Source: Hominisplanchenecus faecis (GTDB lineage Bacteria; Bacillota; Clostridia; Lachnospirales; Lachnospiraceae). Taken from it: 46,012 bases of DNA. Both the position numbers and the translations under genes were made by a program. Positions 8,335 through 17,284 of the stretch are shown piece after piece. The stretch is taken from the NCBI RefSeq assembly GCF_020687205.1, contig NZ_JAJEQE010000020.1, forward strand, positions 1 through 46,012. The letters run 5' to 3'. The notes under the pieces were generated by a model. That model worked only from the letters and a program-made list of their open reading frames with translations, did no database searches and was not told the origin of the DNA. Positions within the stretch are counted from its first letter, which is position 1. Each line of letters starts with the position of its first letter.

Positions 8335-9186
8335 ATGGGAGAAAAAGACATTACGGAAAAGATACTGGAAGATTATAATGATGTGTTTGCGGATATTATA
8401 AACGGATTACTGTTTCAGGGTGAGCAGAGAGTGTTGCCGGAAGCACTGGAAAATATATCCGTTCATTCGCAATATAAAGCAGACGATGAGAAAATGCATG
8501 AACTGGAAAGAGATGTGGCAAAATACTGGAAAGAAAAAGAAGTACAGCTTGCAGTCTGTGGGATTGAAAATCAGAGTAGGATTGAGAGAAACATGCCGTT
8601 TCGCATTATAGGGTATGATGGTGCGGCGTACCGCAGCCAGCTGCAGCAGGAAAGAAGCAAGATTTTGCCGGTAGTGACAATCGTGCTGTATTTTGGAACG
8701 GACAGACATTGGAGAAGCGGAAAAAATATAAAATCGCTGATGGAAATACCAACAGGTCTGGATGAATTTGTGAGTGATTATCAGATAAAAGTATTCGAGA
8801 TCGCCTGGCTGAGTGAAGAGCAGATCCGTCGATTTCGAAGTGATTTTCGGATTGTGGCAAACTTTTTTGTAAACAAAAGAAAAAACAAGAACTATATACC
8901 GGATGATCCGACAGAAATACAGCATGTAGATGAAGTGCTGAAACTTTTGCAGGTCATGACCGGAGATGCAAGGTATAAAAGAATTTTTGGCAAAAAGAAG
9001 GAAGGAGTGCACAGTATGTGTGATGTAGCAGAAAGATTAGAAAAAATAGGATGGGAGAAGGGACAAATGGAAGGACAAATAGAAGGAAAAATACTGGTAT
9101 ATAAAAATCTGCGCAGGGAAGGATTTGACGAGAAAGAAGCCAGAAGACTTACAGAGCTGCCAGAAGATATGACTCTGGAACAGTAA
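8335..9186 (+). CDS. Rpn-family recombination-promoting nuclease / putative transposase
   Basis: A 283-residue protein of the PD-(D/E)XK Rpn (YhgA-like) group. These are DNA endonucleases that promote RecA-independent recombination and are often multicopy in gut Firmicutes. Visible features: an N-terminal segment ITEKILEDYNDVFADIINGL, ELERDVAKYWKEK, the core strand with VQLAVCGIENQSR (the Glu-Asn-Gln stretch fits the family's E-x-Q catalytic region), the strand VVTIVLYFGTDRHWRSGKNI, and a Gln/Gly-rich GQMEGQIEGKI near the C-terminus, typical of these proteins. It stands alone between two terminated units. A different Rpn gene lies at 16394-17284. Confidence 0.88.
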   Translation: MGEKDITEKILEDYNDVFADIINGLLFQGEQRVLPEALENISVHSQYKADDEKMHELERDVAKYWKEKEVQLAVCGIENQSRIERNMPFRIIGYDGAAYRSQLQQERSKILPVVTIVLYFGTDRHWRSGKNIKSLMEIPTGLDEFVSDYQIKVFEIAWLSEEQIRRFRSDFRIVANFFVNKRKNKNYIPDDPTEIQHVDEVLKLLQVMTGDARYKRIFGKKKEGVHSMCDVAERLEKIGWEKGQMEGQIEGKILVYKNLRREGFDEKEARRLTELPEDMTLEQ

Positions 9187-9216
9187 TATTGCGGTGTCAG
9201 AACGGATAGTAAAATG

Positions 9217-9250
9217 AGCGTGCTCCCCACCCACTGCTTATTACTTTTCG
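9217..9250 (-). repeat. Fragment related to structured repeat family B
   Basis: Read on the minus strand, TAAGCAGTGGGTGGGGAGCA followed by CGCTCAT closely matches the hairpin segment at 30653-30680 (TAAGCGGTGGGTGAGGGGGA and then TGCTTAT). It is a degenerate copy placed between the Rpn gene and the asparagine synthetase. Confidence 0.5.
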
Positions 9251-9291
9251 CAATTGAAGCAGGGGACTTACCTGATTTGGTTAAATAAAAA

Positions 9292-9321
9292 TTTACAACC
9301 ACCCATCCAGTGTGATAAAAT
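9292..9321 (+). promoter_or_regulatory. Probable promoter for the asparagine synthetase
   Basis: TTTACA (9292-9297) and TAAAAT (9316-9321) with an 18-base spacer and a TGTG just before the -10. The start codon follows at 9394. Confidence 0.5.
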
Positions 9322-9393
9322 GTGAAAGAATTATGATGAAAAAAGTCGAAAAACAGAGAAATTTCAATAACCTATAAAAGAGAGGAAGCACAA

Positions 9394-10932
9394 ATGATCA
9401 CTGTAAAAACCTATCGTGGACACATTCGCAACTGGAAAGAACTTTGTGAGGAACTGGCAGTCGATGCAGCACTGCCAAGAGAAGAAAAAGAGCAGGAAAT
9501 CCTGGTAAAAGCATACCAGAAATGGGGAGGCGAGATGGCAGACCATATCTATGGTATGTTTGCTTTTGCCTTGTGGGATGAAGAGGAGAAAAAGCTGTTC
9601 TGCTTAAGAGATCAGTTTGGAACCAAGCCGTTCTATTATTACCAGACAGAAGACGGTGAACTTCTGTACGGCACCATGATCCGTGACATCATTGGACAGC
9701 CGGGATTTAGAAAAGAGCTGAATGAAGAGATGCTCCAGATCTATATGAGCCTGACCTATGGTGCCGGTGAGGATACCTTTTTCAAAGGTCTGAAAAAGCT
9801 TCTGCCGGGGCGTTATCTGATCTGGAAGGATGGAAAAGTGGAAATTCACAGATACTGGACTCCAAAGTTTCAGCCGGACGAGAGCAAATCTCTGGAAGAC
9901 TGGGCAGATGAGATCCATTCTACGCTGAAATCCATCATGCCGGAAGTAAAGACAGAGGACGAAACCGTAGAATCTTTCCTGTCAAGTGGGGTGGATTCTT
10001 CCTATGTACTGGCAATGTCAGATGCAAAGATGTCCGATTCCTGCGGTTATGATGAAGAACGATTTGATGAGTCACGTCTTGCAAAAAAGACAGCGGAACT
10101 TCTCGGAAGAGAACATTCTGTCTGCAAGATCACACCACAGCAGTATTTTGATATCGTACCATATGTTATGTACAATATGGAACAGCCGCTTGGAGATGCA
10201 TCTGCGATCGTATTTACCATTGCCTGCAATGCAACCGCAGAACACACGAAGATTTGCTATTCCGGAGAAGGTGCGGATGAATTCTTCGGTGGTTACAATA
10301 TGTACCGCAATGCAGAACGTTACGGTGAAAATCTGAAGACATTTTATGTCGGCAATACAAACATCATGAAGGAAGATGAAAAGAAGAAAATCCTCAAACA
10401 CTACAATCCGGAAGTTCTTCCGATCAATCTTACGCATGAAATCTACAAAGAGACGGAAGGTCTTGATCCGCTTACAAAAATGTCCGATGTTGATATTCAG
10501 ATCTGGCTGGAAGGCGATATCTATCTGAATGTAGATAAGATGAGTACCGCAGCAGGGCTGGAAATCCGTATGCCGCTTACAGACCGCCGGATCTTTGATA
10601 TTGCATCAAGAATGCCGTCCCGTTTTAAAGTCAACGAAGAGCAGAACAAAGTGGCATTCCGTACCGCAGCAGCAAAAGTACTCCCGGAAGAGATCGCATT
10701 CCGTAAGAAACTGGGATTCATTGTGCCGATTCGTATCTGGATGGCCGATGCAAGATACAATCAGGATGTACAGCGTCTGTTCCACAGTGAGATCGCAGAG
10801 AAATTCTTTGATGTAGATGCGATCAACGAGATTTTCGATGACTATGTAGGAGGTAATTCCGATAACTGGAGAAAAGTATGGACGATTTATACCTTCCTTG
10901 TATGGTATGAAGAATATTTTGTAAAAAGATAA
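9394..10932 (+). CDS. Asparagine synthetase B family protein, N-terminally short
   Basis: A 512-residue protein. The N-terminal part matches the second half of a glutaminase (GATase II) domain: MYGMFAFALWDEEEKKLFCLRDQFGTKPFYY. The synthetase domain has the ATP pyrophosphatase loop LSSGVDSS (196-203), YSGEGADEFFGGY and EIRMPLTDRRI. Known AsnB begins MC-G/S-I with Cys as the glutaminase nucleophile. Here the protein begins MITVKTYRGHIRNWKEL and lacks the Cys and roughly the first 60-90 residues. It may therefore use free ammonia, or act on another substrate as a synthetase-only enzyme. An AGAGGAAG site precedes this ATG and no better upstream start was found. The rest is well preserved, so it does not look like a dead gene. 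It converges on putP through a shared terminator. Confidence 0.88.
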   Translation: MITVKTYRGHIRNWKELCEELAVDAALPREEKEQEILVKAYQKWGGEMADHIYGMFAFALWDEEEKKLFCLRDQFGTKPFYYYQTEDGELLYGTMIRDIIGQPGFRKELNEEMLQIYMSLTYGAGEDTFFKGLKKLLPGRYLIWKDGKVEIHRYWTPKFQPDESKSLEDWADEIHSTLKSIMPEVKTEDETVESFLSSGVDSSYVLAMSDAKMSDSCGYDEERFDESRLAKKTAELLGREHSVCKITPQQYFDIVPYVMYNMEQPLGDASAIVFTIACNATAEHTKICYSGEGADEFFGGYNMYRNAERYGENLKTFYVGNTNIMKEDEKKKILKHYNPEVLPINLTHEIYKETEGLDPLTKMSDVDIQIWLEGDIYLNVDKMSTAAGLEIRMPLTDRRIFDIASRMPSRFKVNEEQNKVAFRTAAAKVLPEEIAFRKKLGFIVPIRIWMADARYNQDVQRLFHSEIAEKFFDVDAINEIFDDYVGGNSDNWRKVWTIYTFLVWYEEYFVKR

Positions 10933-11003
10933 TCCTTAAATGACATTTTTCCCCCTGTCTTCTGGTAAAAGCAGAAATGATAAGCTGGTTTTATCAGAAA
11001 AAG

Positions 11004-11049
11004 AAAGACCTGTATTAAATGGAAAAACTCCATGAAATACAGGTCTTTT
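11004..11049. terminator. Bidirectional terminator between the asparagine synthetase and putP
   Basis: AAAGACCTGTATT pairs with AATACAGGTCTTT and the stem extends with ATGGA-like bases. A T run follows on the plus strand and an A run precedes it, which serves the convergent gene. The bases just after it (11045-11060, CTTTTGACTCTGGCAT) match the edge of repeat family A. Confidence 0.85.
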
Positions 11050-11097
11050 GACTCTGGCATCCTATTGTGTTTTCAGGATTTTGTTTTTTACATTCTT

Positions 11098-12627
11098 TTA
11101 CTTCATAGAAGCTACTTTATCGAACTCATCCTGAACTTCTCTGGAAGGAGCCGGTGTCAGGAGACTTACGATTACGTTTACTGCAAGACCAAGAAGGAAT
11201 GCAGGAAGCAGTTCGTAAATACCAAGTGCACCGCCCATCGGACGGATCAGAAATTTCCATACAAATACCATAACGCCGCCGCTGATCATTCCGCAGAGAG
11301 CACCCTGGAATGTGGAGCGTTTCCAGAACAGTGCCAGCAGAACAAGCGGTCCAAAGGAAGCACCAAAGCCTGCCCATGCAAAGGATACGATCTGGAAAAC
11401 AGAACTGTCCGGGTTACGTGCGATAAATACACCGATCAGTGCGATAACAAGAACGGTGATACGTGCGATCAGCATACCGGTCTTTTCGCTCATGTCTTTC
11501 ATAAATACTTCTTTCAGAATGTTCTGAGAAGCACTGGAAGAAGCAGCGAGCAGCTGAGAGTCCGCAGTTGACATGGTAGCTGCCAGGATACCGGCGAGGA
11601 TCAGTCCGGCAATGATCGTTGCCAGAACACCATGTTTGGAGATCAGATCTGAAACAACCAGAATGATGGTTTCCGGATCTTTTAAAGTCGGCAGAACACC
11701 GGCTTTTGTCATAGCATTTCCAATCACACCGATAAATACGGAAACAGCCATGGAGATCACAACCCAGACGGTTGCAACTCTTCTGGAGAGTTTCAGTTTG
11801 TTTGCATCACCGATCGCCATAAAACGAAGCAGTACGTGAGGCATACCGAAATATCCAAGTCCCCATGCCAGTGTAGAGAAAATCTGCAGCAGGCTGTAAG
11901 GAGAAGCTGTTCCGGCAGCAGCATTGTGTGTATGCGTCAGGCTGAAGTATCCGGCCATGGATTTTGCATTGTCCATAACGGCACTGAAACTGCCGACTTT
12001 GCTGATACCAAAACCAAATACAACAACGATTGCAATCGTCATAACAATACTCTGGACAAAGTCTGTCGTACTTGCTGCGAGGAATCCGCCCAGTGTGGTG
12101 TAAGCTACGATAACGATCGCACTGATCAGCATTGCCGGCAGATAATCCATTCCGAACAGGTTTGCAAACAGCTTGCCGCAGGCTGCAAATCCGGAAGCCG
12201 TATAAGGTACAAAGAAAATGATGATCAGCAGTGCTGCGATTACGGAAAGAATACGTTTGTTATCTCTGTAACGGTTGGAAAAGAACAGAGGCAGTGTCGT
12301 AGAATTTCCGCAGACATGCGTATAATTACGAAGTCTCTTTGCAACAACAAGCCAGTTTACATAAGTTCCGATTGCCAGTCCGATTGCAGTCCACGCTGCA
12401 TCAGCCGTACCGGACAGGTAAGCAACGCCAGGCAGTCCCATCAGCAGCCAGCTGCTCATGTCAGAGGCCTCGGCACTCATGGCGGTGACGAGCGGTCCCA
12501 GTGTACGTCCGCCGAGATAGAAGTCATCTGTGGTCTGATTCTGTTTTGCCAGAACCGCACCGATACCTACCATCGCAGCCAGGTAGACCAGGATTGTGAT
12601 CAACATTAGAATCTGTGTTACATCCAT
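11098..12627 (-). CDS. putP: Sodium/proline symporter (PutP)
   Basis: A 509-residue secondary transporter of the solute:sodium symporter family with about thirteen membrane segments, importing L-proline with Na+. Recognisable parts: DDFYLGGRTLGPLVTAMSAEASDMSSWLLMGLPG in the first helices (Na+ site and the conserved Ser/Asp region), NSTTLPLFFSNRY, PYTASGFAACGKLF, AYTTLGGFLAASTTDFVQ, and ATMSTADSQLLAASS. The length matches the family. The start has a strong AGGGAGGA site. It is transcribed alone, ending at the shared terminator. A 7-base inverted repeat at 12779-12803 lies in its upstream region. Confidence 0.94.
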   Translation of the reverse strand: MDVTQILMLITILVYLAAMVGIGAVLAKQNQTTDDFYLGGRTLGPLVTAMSAEASDMSSWLLMGLPGVAYLSGTADAAWTAIGLAIGTYVNWLVVAKRLRNYTHVCGNSTTLPLFFSNRYRDNKRILSVIAALLIIIFFVPYTASGFAACGKLFANLFGMDYLPAMLISAIVIVAYTTLGGFLAASTTDFVQSIVMTIAIVVVFGFGISKVGSFSAVMDNAKSMAGYFSLTHTHNAAAGTASPYSLLQIFSTLAWGLGYFGMPHVLLRFMAIGDANKLKLSRRVATVWVVISMAVSVFIGVIGNAMTKAGVLPTLKDPETIILVVSDLISKHGVLATIIAGLILAGILAATMSTADSQLLAASSSASQNILKEVFMKDMSEKTGMLIARITVLVIALIGVFIARNPDSSVFQIVSFAWAGFGASFGPLVLLALFWKRSTFQGALCGMISGGVMVFVWKFLIRPMGGALGIYELLPAFLLGLAVNVIVSLLTPAPSREVQDEFDKVASMK

Positions 12628-12778
12628 TTTAAATCCTCCCTAAGTTTCTGCAGTTTGATGTTGTCATTCACATATGCGGAAAATGAAACATCCGGTTTAT
12701 GATTAATGCTCCGTACGGAAGAGCAGTCGAAGCAGTCTTTGTACGGATTGTTTGTCAGTTGAGACTTTAACACAGTGC

Positions 12779-12803
12779 AGTGTCAGCGACTCAAAATGAC
12801 ACT
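12779..12803. promoter_or_regulatory. Inverted repeat upstream of putP
   Basis: AGTGTCA (12779-12785) is mirrored by TGACACT (12797-12803) with an 11-base spacer, in the 224-base gap between putP and mntH. A candidate operator; regulator unknown. Confidence 0.4.
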
Positions 12804-12851
12804 ATAAACCAAATATTAACATAATTTAGGCGAGGCTACAATAATAAAATA

Positions 12852-14087
12852 CTAAAAACCTGTTATAAAAAGCCCGATATTTAAAAAAGTTACGGTCAGA
12901 GCGGTAATCCACAGAACGATATTCAGGCGTCTGCTGTTTGCATATCTGCCCATTACCCTTTTAGAAGAAGTCAGACAGATCTGTGTGAAGATCGTAATCG
13001 GGAGTTGAACGGCAAGCAGCATCTGTGAATAGATGAGTCCCTGGAACGGCGAAGAAATAAACAAAATGATCACAGCAGCCGGAACCATTGTCACCAGAAT
13101 CCCCAGTTTTGTTTCTTTACTGGAAGTATCATAAGGCTTGTTAAAAATACCAGAAAAAATCGTACCGCCTGCCATTCCGGCTGTGATACTCGAAGAAATC
13201 CCGGAGAGCAGCAAAGCGACTGCAAAGACCAGTGATGCCATATTCCCAAGCAGAGGAGCGAGCATAGAACCGGTGACTGCAAGATCGTCAACAGTCGTTC
13301 CATTTCCATTCTGATAAAAACTTGCTGCCGCCATCAGGATCATGGCACTGTTGATCGCCCAGCCAATGATCATGGAAAACAGCGTGTCATGGAATTCATA
13401 TTTCAGCTGCCTCTGGATTACAGCATCATCCGCAAGAGACCACTGGCGGCTCTGAATGATTTCAGAATGCAGAAACAGATTGTGCGGCATCACAACCGCA
13501 CCGAGCACACTCATGATGACCGGCATGGAGTGAGCAGGAAACGAAGGCTTTATCCAGCCGATGGCAGCCTGTTTCCAGTCGATTCCTGCGATGCAGATCT
13601 CAAATAAAAATGAAAATCCGATCAGCGAGACAAAAAGAATGATCAATTTTTCAATCCGCCGGTAGGCATTGGTAAACGTACAGAACAAAACGATCACGAG
13701 AATCAGCAGACTGCCTGGTTTGATCGGGATTGAAAAAAGCATCTGCAGAGCGATTGCACCGCCCAGGATTTCCGCCATAGCTGTGGCAATCGAAGCAAGC
13801 ATTGCCGTAGACAGAATGATGTTCTTGAGAATTCGGTTGATGTATGTGCTGGCAGCCTCCGAAAGACAAAGTCCGGTAACAATGCCGAGATGGGCGGCAT
13901 TATGCTGCAGAAGGATCAGCATGATCGTGGAGAGTGTGACCATCCACAGAAGCTGATAGCCATACCCAGAACCGGCGGCAATGTTCGAAGCCCAGTTCCC
14001 GGGATCGATAAAACCGACCGTGACCAGAAGTCCCGGACCAATGTACTTAAGAAAATTTAGTGGCTGCTTTTTGTGTTTCTGTATCAT
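12852..14087 (-). CDS. mntH: NRAMP-family Mn2+/divalent metal transporter (MntH)
   Basis: A 411-residue proton-coupled metal importer with about eleven helices. The hallmark metal-binding motifs are present: DPGN in the first helix (GFIDPGNWASN) and MPHN in the sixth (GAVVMPHNLFLHSE). A Gly-rich TAGMAGGTIFSG lies near helix 9. The ATG at 14087 has a GGGGAAG site; a GTG at 14108 extends the frame but has no site. Its promoter (TTGACA-18-TATAAT, 14233-14262) is followed at once by an 18-base perfect palindrome at 14205-14222. That arrangement fits metal-dependent repression by a DtxR/MntR-type regulator (inference). Confidence 0.93.
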   Translation of the reverse strand: MIQKHKKQPLNFLKYIGPGLLVTVGFIDPGNWASNIAAGSGYGYQLLWMVTLSTIMLILLQHNAAHLGIVTGLCLSEAASTYINRILKNIILSTAMLASIATAMAEILGGAIALQMLFSIPIKPGSLLILVIVLFCTFTNAYRRIEKLIILFVSLIGFSFLFEICIAGIDWKQAAIGWIKPSFPAHSMPVIMSVLGAVVMPHNLFLHSEIIQSRQWSLADDAVIQRQLKYEFHDTLFSMIIGWAINSAMILMAAASFYQNGNGTTVDDLAVTGSMLAPLLGNMASLVFAVALLLSGISSSITAGMAGGTIFSGIFNKPYDTSSKETKLGILVTMVPAAVIILFISSPFQGLIYSQMLLAVQLPITIFTQICLTSSKRVMGRYANSRRLNIVLWITALTVTFLNIGLFITGF

Positions 14088-14204
14088 AAAATACTTCCCC
14101 TTTTCCACTTCTTTAAAAGAATATGCCCATTTTTGCAGAACAGTGAGCAGATTTCCTCAGAATCTTGTTGCAGGTATCATATAGCAGTACCTGTAGTTTT
14201 ATGA

Positions 14205-14222
14205 AGTTAGTTATAACTAACT
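14205..14222. promoter_or_regulatory. Perfect 18-base palindrome, likely DtxR/MntR-type operator of mntH
   Basis: AGTTAGTTATAACTAACT is self-complementary along its full length. It lies immediately downstream of the predicted mntH start of transcription, where a bound repressor would block initiation or early elongation. A 14/16 match occurs at 1441-1457. Confidence 0.7.
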
Positions 14223-14232
14223 CTGTGCATTT

Positions 14233-14262
14233 ATTATATGCAGAGAAACGGAAGCTTGTCAA
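14233..14262 (-). promoter_or_regulatory. Sigma-A promoter of mntH
   Basis: On the minus strand, TTGACA (complement of 14257-14262) and TATAAT (complement of 14233-14238) with an 18-base spacer. Both boxes match consensus. Confidence 0.85.
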
Positions 14263-14277
14263 AAGAATATTCGCTTG

Positions 14278-14306
14278 TTGCGAAAAATAGACGAAAACCG
14301 TATAAT
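14278..14306 (+). promoter_or_regulatory. Sigma-A promoter of hsdM
   Basis: TTGCGA (14278-14283) and TATAAT (14301-14306) with a 17-base spacer. It is divergent from the mntH promoter. The leader of about 120 bases contains a family B repeat hairpin. Confidence 0.8.
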
Positions 14307-14356
14307 TATCAGGTAGATAATTTAAATGAAATTTTCCGGACGGAGCCTTAAATGTT

Positions 14357-14396
14357 ATGAGCAAGTAGCAAAGCGGATTGCGAATATCCGCTTGAC
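14357..14396 (+). repeat. Family B repeat hairpin in the hsdM leader
   Basis: ATGAGCAAGTAGCAAAGCGG and the following ATTGCGAATATCCGCTTGAC form a stem (AAGCGGA with TCCGCTT). The 40 bases match 30741-30780 almost completely, and the second half matches 36435-36460. Confidence 0.8.
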
Positions 14397-14431
14397 AATA
14401 TATAGAATGAAAAGGAAGGAAAACAAAAAAT

Positions 14432-15943
14432 ATGGTTACAGGGGAATTAAAAAATAAAGTAGACGGTTTATGGGAAATTTTCTGGACAGGCGGACTGACA
14501 AATCCGCTCGATGTGATCGAACAGATGACCTATCTTATGTTTATCCGCGATCTGGATGATTCAGATAACGTACATATGAAAGAAAGCATTATGCTTTGTC
14601 TGCCATATAAAAGCATATTTGAAGAAAACATAACAATCGGAGACAGAAAAGTTCCGGGGAATCAGTTCAAGTGGAGCGTATTTCACGATTTTCCGGCTCA
14701 GAAAATGTATGCAAATATGCAGGAAAATGTGTTCCCGTTTATCAAAAATCTTCATGGAGATAAAGAGAGTGCCTATGCAAAATATATGGGAGATGCGATC
14801 TTTAAAGTGCCGACACCGGTCATGCTGGATAAGATCGTGACTGCCATGGATGAAATCTACGAAAAAATGGAGCAGTTAAGAAGTGAAGATGTCCGGGGAG
14901 ATGTATATGAACATTTACTTTTGAAACTGAAAACTGCTGGAACAAACGGACAGTTCCGCACACCGCGTCATATCATAAAAATGATGGTAGAAATGATGGA
15001 TCCAAAAGCCGATGACCTGATCTGCGACCCGGCCTGCGGTACCTCCGGATTTCTGGTAGAGTCCAGTGAATATCTGCGAAAAAAGAAAAAAGCAGAAGTT
15101 CTGTTTAATGCAAAAAACAAGGAACACTATATGAATCATATGTTCCACGGCTACGATATGGACAGAACGATGCTGCGTATCGGAGCAATGAACATGATGA
15201 CACACGGTGTCAGCAATCCGAATATCGAATATCGAGACAGTCTTTCCGACCAGAACGAAGATAAAGAAAAATACAGCCTGATCCTGGCAAATCCACCATT
15301 CAAAGGAAGCCTGGATTATGATATTGTATCTGCAGATCTTCTGAAAGTCTGCAAAACCAAAAAGACAGAACTCCTTTTTCTGACACTGTTTGTAAGAATG
15401 TTAAAAACAGGCGGAAGATGTGCCTGCATTGTACCGGATGGCGTACTTTTCGGTTCGTCCAAAGCCCATAAAGATATCCGGAAAGCAATCGTGGAAGAAC
15501 AGCGACTGGAAGCAGTGATTTCCATGCCGTCCGGTGTGTTCAAACCATATGCCGGAGTTTCTACAGCGATCCTGATCTTTACGAAAACCGGGCATGGCGG
15601 AACAGACAAAGTGTGGTTCTATGATATGAAAGCAGATGGACGCAGCCTGGATGACAAACGTTCCGAAGTCAAAGAAAACGATATTCCGGATATAATCGCA
15701 AGATTTAAAAATCTGGAAGCAGAAAATGACCGTAAACGAACTGACCAGTCATTTTTTGTAAAAAAACAGGAAATCGTAGACAATGCCTATGACCTTTCCA
15801 TCAACAAGTACAAAGAAATAGAATACATTCCGGTAGAATATCCGCCAACATCTGAGATTATGGCAAATTTACGGGCACTGGAAAAAGAAGTACAGGAGAG
15901 CATGGCAGAACTTGAAAAAATGTTAGGAGATGAGATGGCATGA
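14432..15943 (+). CDS. hsdM: Type I restriction-modification methyltransferase subunit (HsdM)
   Basis: A 503-residue N6-adenine DNA methyltransferase that acts with HsdS, which sets the target sequence. The N-terminal helical domain (about 1-150) is followed by the methylase fold: [16 protein letters not shown]-binding motif [11 protein letters not shown] (199-208), and catalytic NPPF (287-290). A C-terminal tail with a helical segment (about 470-503) fits contact with HsdS. An AAGGAAGG site precedes the ATG. It overlaps the next gene by the four bases ATGA. hsdS follows only after two inserted genes, and the nearest hsdR is over 15 kb downstream. Confidence 0.95.
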   Translation: MVTGELKNKVDGLWEIFWTGGLTNPLDVIEQMTYLMFIRDLDDSDNVHMKESIMLCLPYKSIFEENITIGDRKVPGNQFKWSVFHDFPAQKMYANMQENVFPFIKNLHGDKESAYAKYMGDAIFKVPTPVMLDKIVTAMDEIYEKMEQLRSEDVRGDVYEHLLLKLKTAGTNGQFRTPRHIIKMMVEMMDPKADDLICDPACGTSGFLVESSEYLRKKKKAEVLFNAKNKEHYMNHMFHGYDMDRTMLRIGAMNMMTHGVSNPNIEYRDSLSDQNEDKEKYSLILANPPFKGSLDYDIVSADLLKVCKTKKTELLFLTLFVRMLKTGGRCACIVPDGVLFGSSKAHKDIRKAIVEEQRLEAVISMPSGVFKPYAGVSTAILIFTKTGHGGTDKVWFYDMKADGRSLDDKRSEVKENDIPDIIARFKNLEAENDRKRTDQSFFVKKQEIVDNAYDLSINKYKEIEYIPVEYPPTSEIMANLRALEKEVQESMAELEKMLGDEMA

Positions 15944-16323
15944 AAATAGAACATATCGCAATGTATGTAAAAGATCTCGAAAAAACAAAAACATTTTTTG
16001 AAATCTATCTGAATGCCAGAGCAAACGCTGGTTATCACAATCCGAAAACAGACTTTCGCTCTTACTTCCTTTCCTTTGACGATGGGGCAAGACTGGAAAT
16101 TATGAATAAGCCGCAGATGCAGGATTCTCCGAAAGCCCTGACACAGACCGGATATATTCACATTGCATTCAGCGTCGGAAGCAAAGAAAAAGTAGATGAG
16201 TTGACGGCAAAATTAAAAGAAGATGGCTATGAAATCATCAGCGGTCCACGGATAACCGGAGACGGATATTACGAGAGCTGCGTAGTGGGAATCGAAGGCA
16301 ACCAGATCGAGATTACCGTGTAG
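15940..16323 (+). CDS. VOC-superfamily (glyoxalase/bleomycin-resistance-like) protein
   Basis: A 127-residue protein made of the two beta-alpha-beta-beta-beta units of the vicinal oxygen chelate fold. Candidate metal ligands are His5 in [10 protein letters not shown], a Glu in RLEIM, a His in GYIHIAFSV and the Glu near the end in GNQIEITV. This spacing suits a metal-dependent glyoxalase or dioxygenase-like enzyme, but no substrate can be named. It is translationally coupled to hsdM (ATGA overlap). That is unusual for a restriction locus and suggests a passenger gene or an accessory with unknown role. Confidence 0.88.
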   Translation: MKIEHIAMYVKDLEKTKTFFEIYLNARANAGYHNPKTDFRSYFLSFDDGARLEIMNKPQMQDSPKALTQTGYIHIAFSVGSKEKVDELTAKLKEDGYEIISGPRITGDGYYESCVVGIEGNQIEITV

Positions 16324-16370
16324 CAAAGTGATTTTTACGTTCCGCACAGCTAAAATATAGAACAACAACA

Positions 16371-16414
16371 GAGCAAATCCCACGAGTGTAAAATTAACTT
16401 TGTGGGTTTTGCTC
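16371..16414. terminator. Stem-loop between the convergent VOC and Rpn genes
   Basis: GAGCAAATCCCAC (16371-16383) pairs with GTGGGTTTTGCTC (16402-16414). The right arm lies in the last codons of the minus-strand Rpn gene. The flanking T runs are weak, so it may be a poor bidirectional terminator. Confidence 0.45.
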
Positions 16415-17284
16415 AATCCATTTTTGAATGGTTTTTAAATCAATTTTTAAAGCAGTAGCAATTTGCTCAACAGACAAGCCAAGATCAACTAAGGAAAGAG
16501 CATCTTCCCTTTTAATATTTTCGGTAGCTGTTTTGATACCATCAGCTACCCCAGCCTCATATTCCGCCTTACGGAGTTTGCGTTCTTCCAGTTCTTTATC
16601 ATATTCAAATATACTCATGGAGATCACCTCTGCTTTGTTTGCACGAAGAAAGTCGGAAAGAATGTTGTCATGTATACATTCATTGACAGCCAGTTCAACC
16701 GCTTCGTTTAATTCAAAATCTTTCGTGTATTTGCGTACAAGATTTACATATTGTGCATATTCTTTTAAAGTTTGACATTGTTCCATCAGTTCTTTATTGT
16801 GTCCCTCATTGATATTCAGTGTCAGAACTTCCAGTTCTAGCTTTGGATCACCGGATTGGTTTTCGAAAGCTTCGGATAAATGGTTTACCCAGTAGTCCTT
16901 TTTCTTTTCCAGACCATTGTAAAATACAATAAATTGCGGTGCCGGTATTTTCTGTAATACAGAAGAATAGAGAGATTTGTGATCTACTAATTTCTGGTAT
17001 TCACTGGAAATATAGAATAAATCACGCAGCGGCATATTTGGATTGTAAGTAGACTGATGTTCATACAGAAATAGATCAGTATCAACGATAAAAGCTAGGT
17101 CATTTTTCATACCCATATAAATGGCATTTTCCAGTGTCACAATCTCAAGTTTATCCGGATCATCATAGTGTGAACCGCTGATTGCGTTATAAAGAGACAA
17201 TAAATTTTTTCTGTCAGAGAACAGCATACGGAATACAGTGTCTTTGTACATCCGGTTTGCTTTCAGCGTTTTATTTTGCACCAT
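16394..17284 (-). CDS. Rpn-family PD-(D/E)XK nuclease / putative transposase
   Basis: A 296-residue Rpn-type protein, stronger in family features than the one at 8335. It has NRMYKDTVFRMLFSDRKNLLSLYNAI, MKNDLAFIVDTDLFLYEHQST with the catalytic Asp and Glu-x-Gln, PNMPLRDLFYISSEY, and PAPQFIVFYNG. The C-terminus has GLSVEQIATALKIDLKTIQKW, which looks like a helix-turn-helix. The ATG at 17284 carries an AAAGGAGG site, so the ten upstream residues of the longer frame are dropped. It lies on the opposite strand between hsdM-VOC and hsdS, which marks it as an insertion into the restriction operon. hsdS then needs its own promoter, and one is seen at 17564. Confidence 0.9.
   Translation of the reverse strand: MVQNKTLKANRMYKDTVFRMLFSDRKNLLSLYNAISGSHYDDPDKLEIVTLENAIYMGMKNDLAFIVDTDLFLYEHQSTYNPNMPLRDLFYISSEYQKLVDHKSLYSSVLQKIPAPQFIVFYNGLEKKKDYWVNHLSEAFENQSGDPKLELEVLTLNINEGHNKELMEQCQTLKEYAQYVNLVRKYTKDFELNEAVELAVNECIHDNILSDFLRANKAEVISMSIFEYDKELEERKLRKAEYEAGVADGIKTATENIKREDALSLVDLGLSVEQIATALKIDLKTIQKWIEQNPQS

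Noticed and set aside
8335-9186. Rpn gene as a true insertion sequence
   Set aside because: No terminal inverted repeats or target duplication seen around it; it has its own promoter and looks like a resident gene.
11836-12609. 257-codon plus-strand frame opposite putP
   Set aside because: Shadow of the putP codon pattern; Cys/Ser/Arg-rich composition, no ribosome binding site, no recognisable domain.
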